Positions 25,336 through 33,748 of a DNA stretch of 48,142 nucleotides are shown one piece after another. The stretch comes from an uncultured PS1 clade bacterium (GTDB taxonomy: Bacteria > Pseudomonadota > Alphaproteobacteria > RS24), in assembly GCA_902624095.1 (NCBI GenBank), contig CACNWB010000013.1:1-48142 (forward strand). The letters run 5' to 3'. The position numbers and the translations under genes are program-made. Every line of letters starts with the position of its first letter. The first letter of the stretch is position 1. A model generated the notes under the pieces. The model made no database searches. It was given only the letters and a program-made list of their open reading frames with translations, and had not been told where the DNA came from.

Positions 25336-25364
25336 ACTATAGGCAGGGGCTGGCAAGTTGTAAA
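25336..25364 (-). promoter_or_regulatory. Sigma-70-type promoter of the GT4 operon
   Basis: Read leftward, TTTACA (25359-25364) and TATAGT (25336-25341) are separated by exactly 17 bases. Transcription would begin near 25329 and give a leader of about 27 bases before the glycosyltransferase ATG at 25301. Confidence 0.65.
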
Positions 25365-25373
25365 CCGCACAAA

Positions 25374-26375
25374 TTAGCCGAATCTGCACCCCAACCAAGC
25401 ACTCATTAGCCGGCTTAATTCTTCGGGTTTTTCGTTTTGCGTCCAGTGCCCGCAATCTCGAATGAGATGTGTTTCCAGATCGCCAACATATTTTGGCATG
25501 TCTTCGGCCATTGAAGGCGGCAAGAAAGGATCGTTTTCTGCGCATACCATAAGGCAGGGAACGTCTACATTCTGCTCAAAATCGGCGCTGTTTTCCCAGT
25601 TACGGGTAAAATTGCGATACCAGTTTATGCCGCCGCGAAATCCGCTGCGCGTGAAGGCGCGGAGATAATGGTCAAAATCGGCAGGGTGCAGGATTGGCTT
25701 GCCGGGCCAGCCAGCTTCGTCGCTGTCTAGTATTTTCAAAATTGCAAAGTTCTCCCAGCCTGAGCCCAATTTCGGAACGGCTTCGGCTTGTTCGAAGTCG
25801 GACCCGCGGTAAAAGCACCGCAAAGTGCGTGCGGTATCAGCTTCAAATACGGCTTCGGCGCGCCCGTGTTCTTGAAACGCGACAATGTAGAAATCATCAC
25901 CCATTGCCTGTCGAAAAGCCTCAATCGGTTCCAGTGTAAGGCGCGGAATAAATGGTGTGTTGACCCCGATCAAACCTGCAAGACGAGAGGGATGGTAAAA
26001 CGGCAAAGCCCATGTGACGAGCCCGCCCCAATCGTGTCCGGCAAAAACTGCTTGGTCAATGTCGAGCGCATCCAGCATCGCAGCCAAATCGCCGCAAAGA
26101 TGTTGCATGTCATAGAGCGAAACGCTGGCGGCGTCGCGGACATCGCTTTTGGCAAGTCCAGTATAGCCGTAGCCTCGCTGGTCGGGCACAATAACATGAA
26201 AGCCTGCTTCCACCAGCGGCGGCACAATCAATCGCCAGCTATAGGCAATTTCAGGAAACCCGTGACACAGTACGACGGACGGCCTGTCTTTACGCGGCGT
26301 GCCAGCCTGAAAAATGGCCATGGTTAGGTCAGGCAAATCTAAATATTTGGGCTGGTCCCAATCAATCAATGTCAT
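25374..26375 (-). CDS. Epoxide hydrolase-type alpha/beta hydrolase
   Basis: 333 residues with a complete epoxide hydrolase active site. HGFP (38-41) forms the oxyanion loop. D115 in GHDWGG is the nucleophile, D282 (ENDPF) and H310 (DCGHW) complete the triad, and Tyr163 and Tyr253 sit where the two lid tyrosines that hold the epoxide are found. The use of Asp with two lid Tyr favours an epoxide hydrolase over a haloalkane dehalogenase. It would convert epoxides to diols in the cytoplasm. It lies on the same strand upstream of the GT4 operon but that operon has its own promoter. The ATG is preceded by GGAAT, a modest ribosome-binding site. Confidence 0.9.
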   Translation of the reverse strand: MTLIDWDQPKYLDLPDLTMAIFQAGTPRKDRPSVVLCHGFPEIAYSWRLIVPPLVEAGFHVIVPDQRGYGYTGLAKSDVRDAASVSLYDMQHLCGDLAAMLDALDIDQAVFAGHDWGGLVTWALPFYHPSRLAGLIGVNTPFIPRLTLEPIEAFRQAMGDDFYIVAFQEHGRAEAVFEADTARTLRCFYRGSDFEQAEAVPKLGSGWENFAILKILDSDEAGWPGKPILHPADFDHYLRAFTRSGFRGGINWYRNFTRNWENSADFEQNVDVPCLMVCAENDPFLPPSMAEDMPKYVGDLETHLIRDCGHWTQNEKPEELSRLMSAWLGCRFG

Positions 26376-26449
26376 AAGTGCAATTCCCTACCGCTCGATG
26401 ATATTAGCAATCGCACCGGGTCGCAATTGATGATACTCGAATAGGGGGC

Positions 26450-26641
26450 CTAGGTAGCCTGACCGAGCGCGCCAATAATGAAATTAGATAGGGTGCGGTC
26501 ATCGTCCCGATGCCACATTTCAAAAACTAGATCGGCATAGCGGCGCTCGACGTCGACATGTCTGTCCTGGTGCGCTAGGCCGGTATCGCGGCGCAGCGCG
26601 CTCGCAGTCACGGGAACCGGCATCTGCATTCTGGTCATCAT
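26450..26641 (-). CDS. Small hypothetical protein, 63 aa
   Basis: I do not recognise this protein. It is 63 residues, begins with two ATG codons, and has a good ribosome-binding site (AAAGGAT about 8 bases before). The middle is strongly charged (RRDTGLAHQDRHVDVERRYAD, in part) and the end is hydrophobic (LSNFIIGALG). There is no signal peptide. It stands between the epoxide hydrolase and the dipeptide epimerase with AT-rich DNA on its upstream side, consistent with its own promoter. Small size makes chance a real alternative. Confidence 0.4.
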   Translation of the reverse strand: MMTRMQMPVPVTASALRRDTGLAHQDRHVDVERRYADLVFEMWHRDDDRTLSNFIIGALGQAT

Positions 26642-26789
26642 GATTCAATCCTTTATTGTTATTAATAATTATTAGCAACTAAAAGGATTTTAAGCAAGAT
26701 AAAGTTTGTCAGACAGACAGATTGAGTAAAAATTTCGTTTTGGCTATTTTATGGTAAAAGGCAAAAGCGAGCCTCGCCTACATAAGGCC

Positions 26790-27779
26790 TCAGCCCCATA
26801 AGGATGGCGTGGGGGGAGCCACCGAAGGCCCGTCAAAAACCAGCTTGTCCACCCGGTCTTCGTTCAGCCATAAGGGGCCGTCGAGGTCTGCAAGATCTGC
26901 CAACTGTGCCAATAAATGCGCTGGAGCTAGGGACAGGGAAGACGCGACCATGCAGCCGATCATGACATTAAGATTGCGGGATTTGGCGGTTTTTACCATT
27001 TCAAGGGCCTGGGTGAAGCCGCCCGCCTTGTCGAGTTTAACATTCACCCATCCATAGGCAGGTGGCAGGGTGTCCAAGTCGCTAGTTTCGTGTACGCTTT
27101 CATCAGCGCAAAACGGCAATTCGATATCTGCCAGAGCCTCCTGTTCGCGGGCCGCGACTGGTTGCTCGAAAAATATTACGTCATGCGCTGCCAGTAAATC
27201 CGCATAACGAGCAAGGTCTTGCACGCGCCAGCCTTCGTTCGCATCGACAATTAACTTGGCATCGGGCCGGATTTGGCGGATTTCACGCAAGCGCGTGACG
27301 TCTGCGAGCACCCCTTCGCGGCTGCCCAGCTTGATTTTCAACAATGGAAATGCGCTTGCCTGCTTGGCCGCATGTGCCATGGCATCTGCCCCGTCTAGAA
27401 CCACGGTGAATGCTGTTATTATGGCTCGCGGGCGCGGCATTTGGGCCAACTGCCAGACGGTGGTTCCCTTGGTTTTGGCTTCCAAATCCCACAGCGCGCA
27501 GTCCAGCGCGCATCGCGCCGCCCCGGGCGGCAGGGCGCTTTGCAAGTCGGCGCGCGACATGCCGGTGCACACAGCACCGCGCAATTGCTCAATGGTTGCC
27601 GTGACGGTTTCGACCGTTTCGCCATAGCGGGGATAGGGCAGTGCTTCGCCATGGCCGCGCACGCCGTTTTCAATTATTTCCACGCTGACTGGTTCGGCGC
27701 GCACCTTGGTGCCGCGCGCAATAGCGAATTTGCGTCGCAGGGGAAAGGTCTCTGCAGTGATGGAAATGGAGCGGGTCAA
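26790..27779 (-). CDS. dgcA: L-Ala-D/L-Glu (dipeptide) epimerase, enolase superfamily
   Basis: 329 residues. The N-terminal capping domain (ETFPLRRKFAIARG) is followed by the barrel with all superfamily residues: catalytic lysine in LLKIKLG, metal ligands in LIVDANEGW, IFFEQPV and FCADES, and the second lysine in VNVKLDKAGG. This set and length match the dipeptide epimerases that convert L-Ala-D-Glu from peptidoglycan recycling to L-Ala-L-Glu. Other dipeptide specificities are known in this family. The last residues (PPTPSLWG) are ordinary. No recycling peptidase lies next to it. Confidence 0.88.
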   Translation of the reverse strand: MTRSISITAETFPLRRKFAIARGTKVRAEPVSVEIIENGVRGHGEALPYPRYGETVETVTATIEQLRGAVCTGMSRADLQSALPPGAARCALDCALWDLEAKTKGTTVWQLAQMPRPRAIITAFTVVLDGADAMAHAAKQASAFPLLKIKLGSREGVLADVTRLREIRQIRPDAKLIVDANEGWRVQDLARYADLLAAHDVIFFEQPVAAREQEALADIELPFCADESVHETSDLDTLPPAYGWVNVKLDKAGGFTQALEMVKTAKSRNLNVMIGCMVASSLSLAPAHLLAQLADLADLDGPLWLNEDRVDKLVFDGPSVAPPTPSLWG

Positions 27780-27865
27780 AATGCGCCTTTTAATCTACAT
27801 TTGGAATGTTAGCACGGTCGGCGCGCATGCGGCAAAAAAGCGTCGGAGCAAACTGCAAACACGGG

Positions 27866-27893
27866 TTGCCCTGAAAAATAAATTGCCTATAGT
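27866..27893 (+). promoter_or_regulatory. Promoter of the ferredoxin gene
   Basis: TTGCCC (27866-27871) and TATAGT (27888-27893) are 16 bases apart. A transcript would start near 27900 and the ribosome-binding site AGGGAGA (27914-27920) lies 5 bases before the ferredoxin ATG. Confidence 0.55.
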
Positions 27894-27925
27894 TTCGTCA
27901 ACTTGAAGTTCTCAGGGAGAAAGAC

Positions 27926-28246
27926 ATGGTGAAGATCACCTTTGTTGAGCACGACGGAACGGAGCACGTTTTGGAGGGCGAAGATGGTATGACCCTAATG
28001 GAGCTGGCAATAAAAAACTCATTGCCTGGCATAGACGCCGATTGCGGTGGCGCATGCGCGTGCGCGACCTGCCATATTTATATTCGAGATGATTGGATGG
28101 ATAGAGTTGGAAGAGCGGTCGACATGGAACAGGATATGCTCGACTTCGCCTTTGATGTTAAAGATAACAGTCGGCTCTCTTGTCAAGTAAAAGTAGACGG
28201 AACCATTGACGGGCTGACGGTAGACCTCCCAGAGAAACAATTCTAG
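27926..28246 (+). CDS. 2Fe-2S ferredoxin, adrenodoxin/P450-type
   Basis: 106 residues. The cluster ligands follow the adrenodoxin spacing C-x5-C-x2-C (DCGGACACATC, residues 39-49) with the fourth cysteine in RLSCQV. This class donates electrons to cytochromes P450 or serves Fe-S assembly. The neighbourhood (a ferredoxin-NADP reductase 550 bases on, monooxygenase and epoxide hydrolase elsewhere in the window) suggests an electron-transfer pair, but no P450 is in the window. The stop overlaps the convergent chorismate mutase stop in the palindrome CTAG (28243-28246). Confidence 0.92.
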   Translation: MVKITFVEHDGTEHVLEGEDGMTLMELAIKNSLPGIDADCGGACACATCHIYIRDDWMDRVGRAVDMEQDMLDFAFDVKDNSRLSCQVKVDGTIDGLTVDLPEKQF

Positions 28247-28584
28247 CGTTCGTCAAATACTGAATATTCGAGTAATATACTACTTTCTATGAGTTGTCGC
28301 CAGACTGGTTCCGCTATAGCGATCGATAAATTGTTAGCACGAGCTTCGGCGATCACTAAATTAATAACTTCTTGAATTCTAGCTTCATCACGGACTGTTT
28401 CCCTACTTGGTTTAACTTTCCCTGCTGCCTCAACTAAACGTTGTCGCTCGGCTAAGATTTTAACTATTTTTTTATCCAATAAATCTATCTTACTCCTTAT
28501 TTCTGCCATTTCTGGGCAAGGGAGCGGCGCGCGCGGGTTCATACGAATATCTCTATCAAATGTGGTCTGCGGAGATATAGTCAT
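28243..28584 (-). CDS. Chorismate mutase, AroQ type (small monofunctional)
   Basis: 113 residues. From about residue 26 the sequence is a single AroQ helical domain: IRSKIDLLDKKIVKILAERQ, with R and K residues placed like the chorismate-binding residues, then RLVEAAGKVKPS and the last helix VWRQLIESSI. It converts chorismate to prephenate for phenylalanine and tyrosine. Members of this shape also include isochorismate pyruvate lyases, which cannot be excluded. The start at 28584 is the longest; ATG at 28542 or 28509 is possible. It is inserted between ferredoxin and its reductase, on the opposite strand. Confidence 0.82.
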   Translation of the reverse strand: MTISPQTTFDRDIRMNPRAPLPCPEMAEIRSKIDLLDKKIVKILAERQRLVEAAGKVKPSRETVRDEARIQEVINLVIAEARANNLSIAIAEPVWRQLIESSILLEYSVFDER

Positions 28585-28793
28585 TCAATTACACTTTTTC
28601 CAGTGCTGAAAAAATATCTTGCACTAAGGCTCATAAAATCTTAAATCACAAACAAATTACGATATTTATTTATTTAACAGTATATATTTGTGTTTATGAA
28701 TTATTTCGGCTTGATCTCTAGATCAATCACTTAAAAGTTTAGACACGCGGTGATATGTACAATTCGTTTGGATCAAATGCGAGTTAAAGTGGC

Positions 28794-29564
28794 ATGGCTA
28801 TAATTACAGAAAAAGTTTTAGAGGTCAGGCACTACACAGATAGGCTCTTTCACTTTAAAACCACACGAGATCCGGGAACACGCTTTCGGGATGGTGAATT
28901 TTTGATGATCGGTCTGGAGATAGAGAATAAACCTCTTCTCAGGGCGTACTCTATCGCTTCACCAAATTACGAAGATTATATGGAATGGTTCTCAATAAAA
29001 GTGCCTGATGGCCCGCTTACAAGTAAGTTGCAGGATATTAAGCCGGGTGATGAGGTTCTCACCAATACAAAACCAGTTGGCACATTGGTAATGGACAATT
29101 TAAAAACGGGCAGAAATTTGTTTCTGTTAGCAACTGGGACGGGCGTCGCGCCATTTATGAGTTTAGTAAGAGGAATTGAAACTTATGAGCGCTATGACAA
29201 AGTGATTTTGCTATGGAGTACAAGGTTGGTGAAAGAACTGGCTTACAGAGATTTTTTGACTAACTTGAATGAACATCCAACATGGGGCGATATTACTCAA
29301 GGAAACTTTAGATTTTATCCTTCAGTTACGCGGGAAGCATTCACAAACACTGGGCGCATCACAAACGCGTTATATGACGGTTCAGTATATGAAAAACTTG
29401 GTGTTGAACCATTCGACAAAAACAAAGATAGCGCTATGATTTGTGGATCCATGGCTATGAATATGGAATTTAAGAAATATTTTGAGGAGACGTTTTTTTG
29501 TCAAGAGGGTAACGGAAGCACACGAGGCGATTACGTGCTAGAAAAATCTTTTGTTGAAAGATAG
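28794..29564 (+). CDS. fpr: Ferredoxin (flavodoxin)-NADP reductase
   Basis: 256 residues, the usual Fpr length. The FAD site is LRAYSIASP (residues 49-57, RxYS), the phosphate loop is around FSIKVPDGPLTSKLQ, and the nicotinamide site is LLATGTGVAPFMSLVRG near residue 112. CGSMAMNMEF and the aromatic-basic end (DYVLEKSFVER) are typical of the bacterial type. It transfers electrons between NADPH and ferredoxin. The gene is AT-rich relative to the surrounding housekeeping genes; the line 29461-29520 counts 20/60 G+C. The 208-bp upstream gap is also AT-rich and probably holds its promoter; the ribosome-binding site is weak. Confidence 0.93.
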   Translation: MAIITEKVLEVRHYTDRLFHFKTTRDPGTRFRDGEFLMIGLEIENKPLLRAYSIASPNYEDYMEWFSIKVPDGPLTSKLQDIKPGDEVLTNTKPVGTLVMDNLKTGRNLFLLATGTGVAPFMSLVRGIETYERYDKVILLWSTRLVKELAYRDFLTNLNEHPTWGDITQGNFRFYPSVTREAFTNTGRITNALYDGSVYEKLGVEPFDKNKDSAMICGSMAMNMEFKKYFEETFFCQEGNGSTRGDYVLEKSFVER

Positions 29565-29639
29565 ACAAAAAATATCAATTTTTCTAATAAGTTGGATAGG
29601 CAGGTAAAAATTGTCTTGGTGTCTACAAAACATCAATTG

Positions 29640-30203
29640 TCATTTTTTAGGGCCACCATGACGTAATCCAGATAGCAAATAATTGAAACCTGTAATACTT
29701 GTCAACAAAGCTGATAACCACAATAAAGTGTAGCCACAGTCCAAAAGTCCAGGCAACAAAGCATCGCCCGTTGGCCCTGCAAGCAGACAGCCTAGAGCGA
29801 TCATTTGTAGGAAAGTTTTGTATTTCGCCAAAGTTGACACTGGTATCATGACGTCACGACCGTTCAAAAACTCACGCATGCCAGAAACCAATATCTCGCG
29901 GGCAACGATAATAAGTGCAGCGGGCAAGTGCGCCGGCGTGATGATGTCGGCGCTGATTAGCATGACCAGGCAAATCAGTACCATTAACTTGTCTGCAATG
30001 GGATCAAACATACGCCCAAAATCGGTCTCGGCATCGAATTTGCGCGCAAGATAGCCGTCAAAAAAATCAGTCATTGCACCCAATGTGAATGCTGTGACCG
30101 CAAGCCAGTGGCCGAGCGGGGCAGCTACATAAAAACTAATACAAACTACCAACACCGAGGCGATGCGAAACAGTGTCAGATAATTGGGAATTTGTTTCAT
30201 CAT
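29640..30203 (-). CDS. pgsA: CDP-diacylglycerol-glycerol-3-phosphate 3-phosphatidyltransferase
   Basis: 187 residues, integral membrane protein with four to six helices. The complete CDP-alcohol phosphotransferase motif DG-x2-AR-x8-G-x3-D-x3-D is present in FFDGYLARKFDAETDFGR followed by MFDPIADK. It makes phosphatidylglycerophosphate, the first committed step to phosphatidylglycerol and cardiolipin. The gene begins 6 bases after the uvrC stop, the common alphaproteobacterial uvrC-pgsA arrangement, so they share a transcript. Confidence 0.95.
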   Translation of the reverse strand: MMKQIPNYLTLFRIASVLVVCISFYVAAPLGHWLAVTAFTLGAMTDFFDGYLARKFDAETDFGRMFDPIADKLMVLICLVMLISADIITPAHLPAALIIVAREILVSGMREFLNGRDVMIPVSTLAKYKTFLQMIALGCLLAGPTGDALLPGLLDCGYTLLWLSALLTSITGFNYLLSGLRHGGPKK

Positions 30204-30209
30204 GGCACG

Positions 30210-32060
30210 CTAATGTCTCTCGCCGTGGAAATGATCATAGATTATTTTCGCCATTTTCGCGCTTATGCCATCGACTTTTTCGAGATCTGCCAATGCCGCG
30301 CGTGCTACAGCCCGCGCTGAGCCGAAATGGTGCAAAAGTGCACGCTTGCGGCTGTTACCAATGCCGGAAATTTGATCCAGCGCATTGCGGCGCAAATCCT
30401 TCTGGCGCTTTGCCCGATGTCCGCCGATCGCGAACCTGTGCGCCTCGTCGCGCAGCCGTTGCAAGTAATACAAAACCGGCGAATTTGTCGGCAGCATGAA
30501 ATCATTCGCCCCGTGCCGGAAGAAACGCTCGCGACCGGCGTCGCGATCGGGGCCCTTAGCAACGCCAACCAGCGCAATATCTTCAAGGCCAAGCTCCGCA
30601 AGCACATCATGGGCGACATTTAACTGTCCGCGCCCGCCGTCGACAAGGATCAGATCAGGCCAGGTTTCTGATCCAGGCTTGTGTTCGCGCGCCAACCGCC
30701 CATAACGGCGGGTGAAAACCTCGCGCATCATCGCGTAATCATCGCCAGGTACCGTATCGTCATTTTTGATATTGAATTTCCGGTACTGGTTTTTCACAAA
30801 ACCTTCGCTGCCAGCTACAATCATGCCGCCGATTTGGTTGGTTCCCTGCAAATGGCTGTTGTCAAACACCTCGATGCGTTGTGGCGGGGCCTCAAGGTCG
30901 AAAGTTTCGGCGACATCTTCCAGCAACCGACGCTGATTATCACTTTCGGCGACATGGCGAGCCAGCGCTTCGCGCGCATTTTGCTCGGCCATATTCACAA
31001 GCGCCTGCTTGCTGCCGCGTTGCGGGCAGTGCAGGGAAACCTTGCTGCCCGCACGTAAGGACAGCGCGTCGGCCAAAAGCGCGGCGCCAGTCATTTTTTC
31101 ACTGACCAGAATAAGCGCCGGGGCGGGTCGGTCGTCATAAAACTGACCGATAAAGGCTTCCAGAATTTCAGCCGGGCTTCTGTCGCGATCATGGCGCGGG
31201 AAATAAGCCTTATTGCCGAGGTTTTGACCGGCGCGAAAAAAGAATACCTGAACGCAGGACGCCCCGCCCTGATTTGCAATGGCTATGACATCAGCTTCGC
31301 CAATATCGGATAAATTAATATTGCTTTCCTGCTGAACATAGGTGAGCGCGCGAATTCGGTCGCGTGCGGCCGCAGCACCTTCAAAATCAAGCCGTGCGCT
31401 GGCAGTTTCCATTTTTTCGACCAGCTGTTTTTGAACTGCCCGGCTATCGCCCTTCAAAAAATCATGCGCCTGACCCACCAGCTCGCCATAGTCGGCGTGG
31501 CTAATCTCGCCCGTGCACGGCGCGCTGCATCGTTTTATCTGAAACAGCAGGCAGGGCCGCGTGCGGCTTTCATAAACACTGTCCGAGCACGAGCGCAGTA
31601 AAAAGGCGCGTTGCAGTGTGTTAAGTGAGCGATTGACAGCCCCTGCCGAGGCGAAGGGGCCAAAGTAGGAGCCAGGCCGCCGTCGCGCGCCGCGATGTTT
31701 GATCAATTGCGGCACGGCATGGTCATCGGCCAGCAGAATGTAGGGAAAGCTCTTGTCGTCGCGCAGCAAAATATTGTAGCGCGGACGCAATTTCTTAATC
31801 AGATTGGCTTCTAGCAACAATGCGTCGGTTTCGGTTTCAGTGCGAATAAACTCCATATCGCGTGTTGCTTTGATCATGCGCAGAATACGGTTATTGTGTC
31901 CCGTAGAACGCGCATAGGACCGCACGCGCGCTTTCAGATTTTTGGCCTTGCCGACATAAAGCACTGTGCCGTCGCCATCCAGCATGCGATAGACGCCCGG
32001 ACCGGTCGGCAGCGTTGCAACTTTTTCTTCAATCAACTTGATGCCCTGTAGTTCCGGCAC
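30210..32060 (-). CDS. uvrC: Excinuclease ABC subunit C
   Basis: 616 residues in the standard order. GIY-YIG nuclease ([20 protein letters not shown], residues 20-39) makes the 3' incision. A cysteine-rich segment ([15 protein letters not shown]) follows, then the UVR motif ([14 protein letters not shown]) for UvrB binding, the RNase H-like domain ([17 protein letters not shown]) for the 5' incision, and two C-terminal helix-hairpin-helix motifs ([33 protein letters not shown]). It works in nucleotide excision repair with UvrB, encoded 1.7 kb upstream on the same strand. No LexA box was seen upstream. Confidence 0.97.
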   Translation of the reverse strand: MPELQGIKLIEEKVATLPTGPGVYRMLDGDGTVLYVGKAKNLKARVRSYARSTGHNNRILRMIKATRDMEFIRTETETDALLLEANLIKKLRPRYNILLRDDKSFPYILLADDHAVPQLIKHRGARRRPGSYFGPFASAGAVNRSLNTLQRAFLLRSCSDSVYESRTRPCLLFQIKRCSAPCTGEISHADYGELVGQAHDFLKGDSRAVQKQLVEKMETASARLDFEGAAAARDRIRALTYVQQESNINLSDIGEADVIAIANQGGASCVQVFFFRAGQNLGNKAYFPRHDRDRSPAEILEAFIGQFYDDRPAPALILVSEKMTGAALLADALSLRAGSKVSLHCPQRGSKQALVNMAEQNAREALARHVAESDNQRRLLEDVAETFDLEAPPQRIEVFDNSHLQGTNQIGGMIVAGSEGFVKNQYRKFNIKNDDTVPGDDYAMMREVFTRRYGRLAREHKPGSETWPDLILVDGGRGQLNVAHDVLAELGLEDIALVGVAKGPDRDAGRERFFRHGANDFMLPTNSPVLYYLQRLRDEAHRFAIGGHRAKRQKDLRRNALDQISGIGNSRKRALLHHFGSARAVARAALADLEKVDGISAKMAKIIYDHFHGERH

Positions 32061-32419
32061 GATTTCGCGTCCTTCATTTAGCTTGCCATTTTGCCCGCAA
32101 TTGAATTTTGGATAGTAAAAGAATTCGCTGCGCGAGGCTCAACAAAAAATGGCAAAAAAAGTACCCACGGGTTGTGTGGATAAGTCTGTGTATTGAAATC
32201 GGAATTGGGTGCCAAGTTATTGATTTTCAACCCATCGCAACACTATGCCTAAAAAATGTGCAAATGGGTTAAGTCATTGAATTAATGATATAAAAAATTT
32301 TCAACACCTTAAAAAAAATATTTGTTTTTACCGTTTTTATGGCTTTACAAAAACGTCATTTTTGTGCAGCGGCATGTGAAAAACTCTGCATTAAGGAAAA
32401 AATCTATGAATATAATAGC
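32061..32419. other. 359-bp AT-rich intergenic region with DnaA-box-like sites
   Basis: No gene is visible. The right two thirds are very AT-rich with several A- and T-runs. It holds a perfect DnaA box (TGTGGATAA, 32175-32183) and three weaker matches: TGTGCAAAT (32257-32265), TTTTCAACA (32298-32306) and TGTGAAAAA (32375-32383, which fits TTWTNCACA on the other strand). It also must contain the uvrC promoter. It could be a replication origin or a DnaA-regulated promoter region. The genes on both sides point the same way, and no dnaA, gidA, parAB or hemE is nearby, which argues against a classical origin. Confidence 0.35.
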
Positions 32420-32884
32420 TTAGGGGGTTTTGCCCTGAGAAATCATAGCCGTGCGGCGACTTAATCTTTCGATTTCGACCCCCACACCGGCGGCTTCGGC
32501 GATAGCTTCGGGCTTTTCTAGCCTTATGCGAAGCCAAATAATGCGCGGATCGGCCAGAAGACGTGTGGCAATATCTTCTGCCAAAACTTCCACCAGATCG
32601 ATGTGGCCGCCTGCCAGCACCTCTTTAATCTGTTCGGTCAGGGTCTCGTAACATACCACATCGGCAATAGTGCTGATGGAGCCCGCGCCGGCTCCTCGGA
32701 CGGTTCCTTCGGAAACCTCTTCCACAGAAGCATCGACATTGATGATGACCGGCTGGTCTTGTTCGCGCTCGTGGTCATGAATGCCGATACGCGCGGGCAA
32801 CACAAGGTCGCGAATAAAAACCCGACGCAATCCCCGGGTGGCGCTCGCCATTGTTGATATATCGGCAAAGTTCTGCTGGTTCAT
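32420..32884 (-). CDS. folB: Dihydroneopterin aldolase
   Basis: 154 residues. The FolB pattern is clear from residue 21: VFIRDLVLPARIGIHDHE (the tunnelling-fold first strand), then ISTIADVVCYETLTEQIKEV with the conserved tyrosine, and HIDLVEVLAEDIATRLL with the glutamate that binds pterin. It converts dihydroneopterin to 6-hydroxymethyl-dihydropterin in folate synthesis. The first 11 residues may not be translated; ATG at residue 12 (32851) is an alternative start. It follows the pteridine-reductase-like gene by 35 bases, a folate or pterin pair. Confidence 0.92.
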   Translation of the reverse strand: MNQQNFADISTMASATRGLRRVFIRDLVLPARIGIHDHEREQDQPVIINVDASVEEVSEGTVRGAGAGSISTIADVVCYETLTEQIKEVLAGGHIDLVEVLAEDIATRLLADPRIIWLRIRLEKPEAIAEAAGVGVEIERLSRRTAMISQGKTP

Positions 32885-32919
32885 GTAATGTCTTTCTCTG
32901 GTCTTTTCGTCTCTGGCAT

Positions 32920-33681
32920 CTATTCTTTAACTTGCGTAATGTCGGGCGTTTCCCAAGCCAAATGTTGCCCGCCATCCAGCGCGATCATTTGACCAGTCAT
33001 TGCTTCCGCAGACAAGATATAGCGCACCGCGCTGACAATGTCGTCAGGGTTTGCGCCATGACCGAGCGGCACGAGGCGAGTTTGTTTGTCAAACTCGGCC
33101 TGATCCTGCCGCGGATTGGGTAATGTCGGGCCGGGGCCGATGGCGTTCACTCGTATACCATTTGGTGCCAAGGCCTGCGCGGCGGTCTGCGTCAGCGTCC
33201 ACAATCCGGCCTTGGAGACTGTGTAGCTGGAAAAATCGGGCGTCAGCCGCCACACGCGCTGGTCGATTATGTTGATTATACTTGCCCTGGTTTCGGACGC
33301 TCCGGCCTGTCGCGCGAAGTCGCGCATTAACAAAGCCGGCGCACGCAAATTTGTATCGAGGTGCATGTCCCAGCTCTCAATAGAAAAATCGGCGATTGTG
33401 TCTCGCTCAAAGCAAGAGGCGTTATTAATAAGTAACGAAACGGGTCCGAACACCTCAGCAAGCTGCGGAATGAGCCGCTTGGTCGCGTCTGCTTCGCTGA
33501 GGTCGGCCTGCAAGGGCAGGGCTCGCCCGCCGCATTTTTCGATATCGGCACACAACGTTCGCGCGGCGTCGCCTGACCGCGCGTAATGCACGCCGACGGC
33601 CCATCCGTCGGTGGCGAGATTTTTCGCCAGCGCCCGCCCGATACGTTGGGCTGCGCCTGTAATAAGGACAACACCGGTCAT
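32920..33681 (-). CDS. SDR oxidoreductase, pteridine reductase / FolM-like
   Basis: 253 residues, short-chain dehydrogenase. The cofactor loop is TGAAQRIG, the TGxxxRxG form that marks NADPH-dependent pteridine reductases (PTR1, FolM) rather than the usual TGxxxGxG. The active-site Tyr and Lys are in YTVSK, preceded by IDQRVWRLTPDF as in FolM-like proteins, and PGPTLPNP follows. A role in reducing dihydropterins or dihydrofolate fits the adjacent folB. The exact pterin substrate is not decided by sequence. Confidence 0.85.
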   Translation of the reverse strand: MTGVVLITGAAQRIGRALAKNLATDGWAVGVHYARSGDAARTLCADIEKCGGRALPLQADLSEADATKRLIPQLAEVFGPVSLLINNASCFERDTIADFSIESWDMHLDTNLRAPALLMRDFARQAGASETRASIINIIDQRVWRLTPDFSSYTVSKAGLWTLTQTAAQALAPNGIRVNAIGPGPTLPNPRQDQAEFDKQTRLVPLGHGANPDDIVSAVRYILSAEAMTGQMIALDGGQHLAWETPDITQVKE

Positions 33682-33748
33682 GCACTTGATGTAGCAGGTT
33701 TACTTGATTGCGCCAATATGTACCCGTTCAGGGACAAAAGCGGCCACT

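Noticed and set aside
32269-32285. CtrA-type TTAA-N7-TTAA site in the AT-rich gap
   Set aside because: The spacing between the TTAA halves is 9 bases, not 7.
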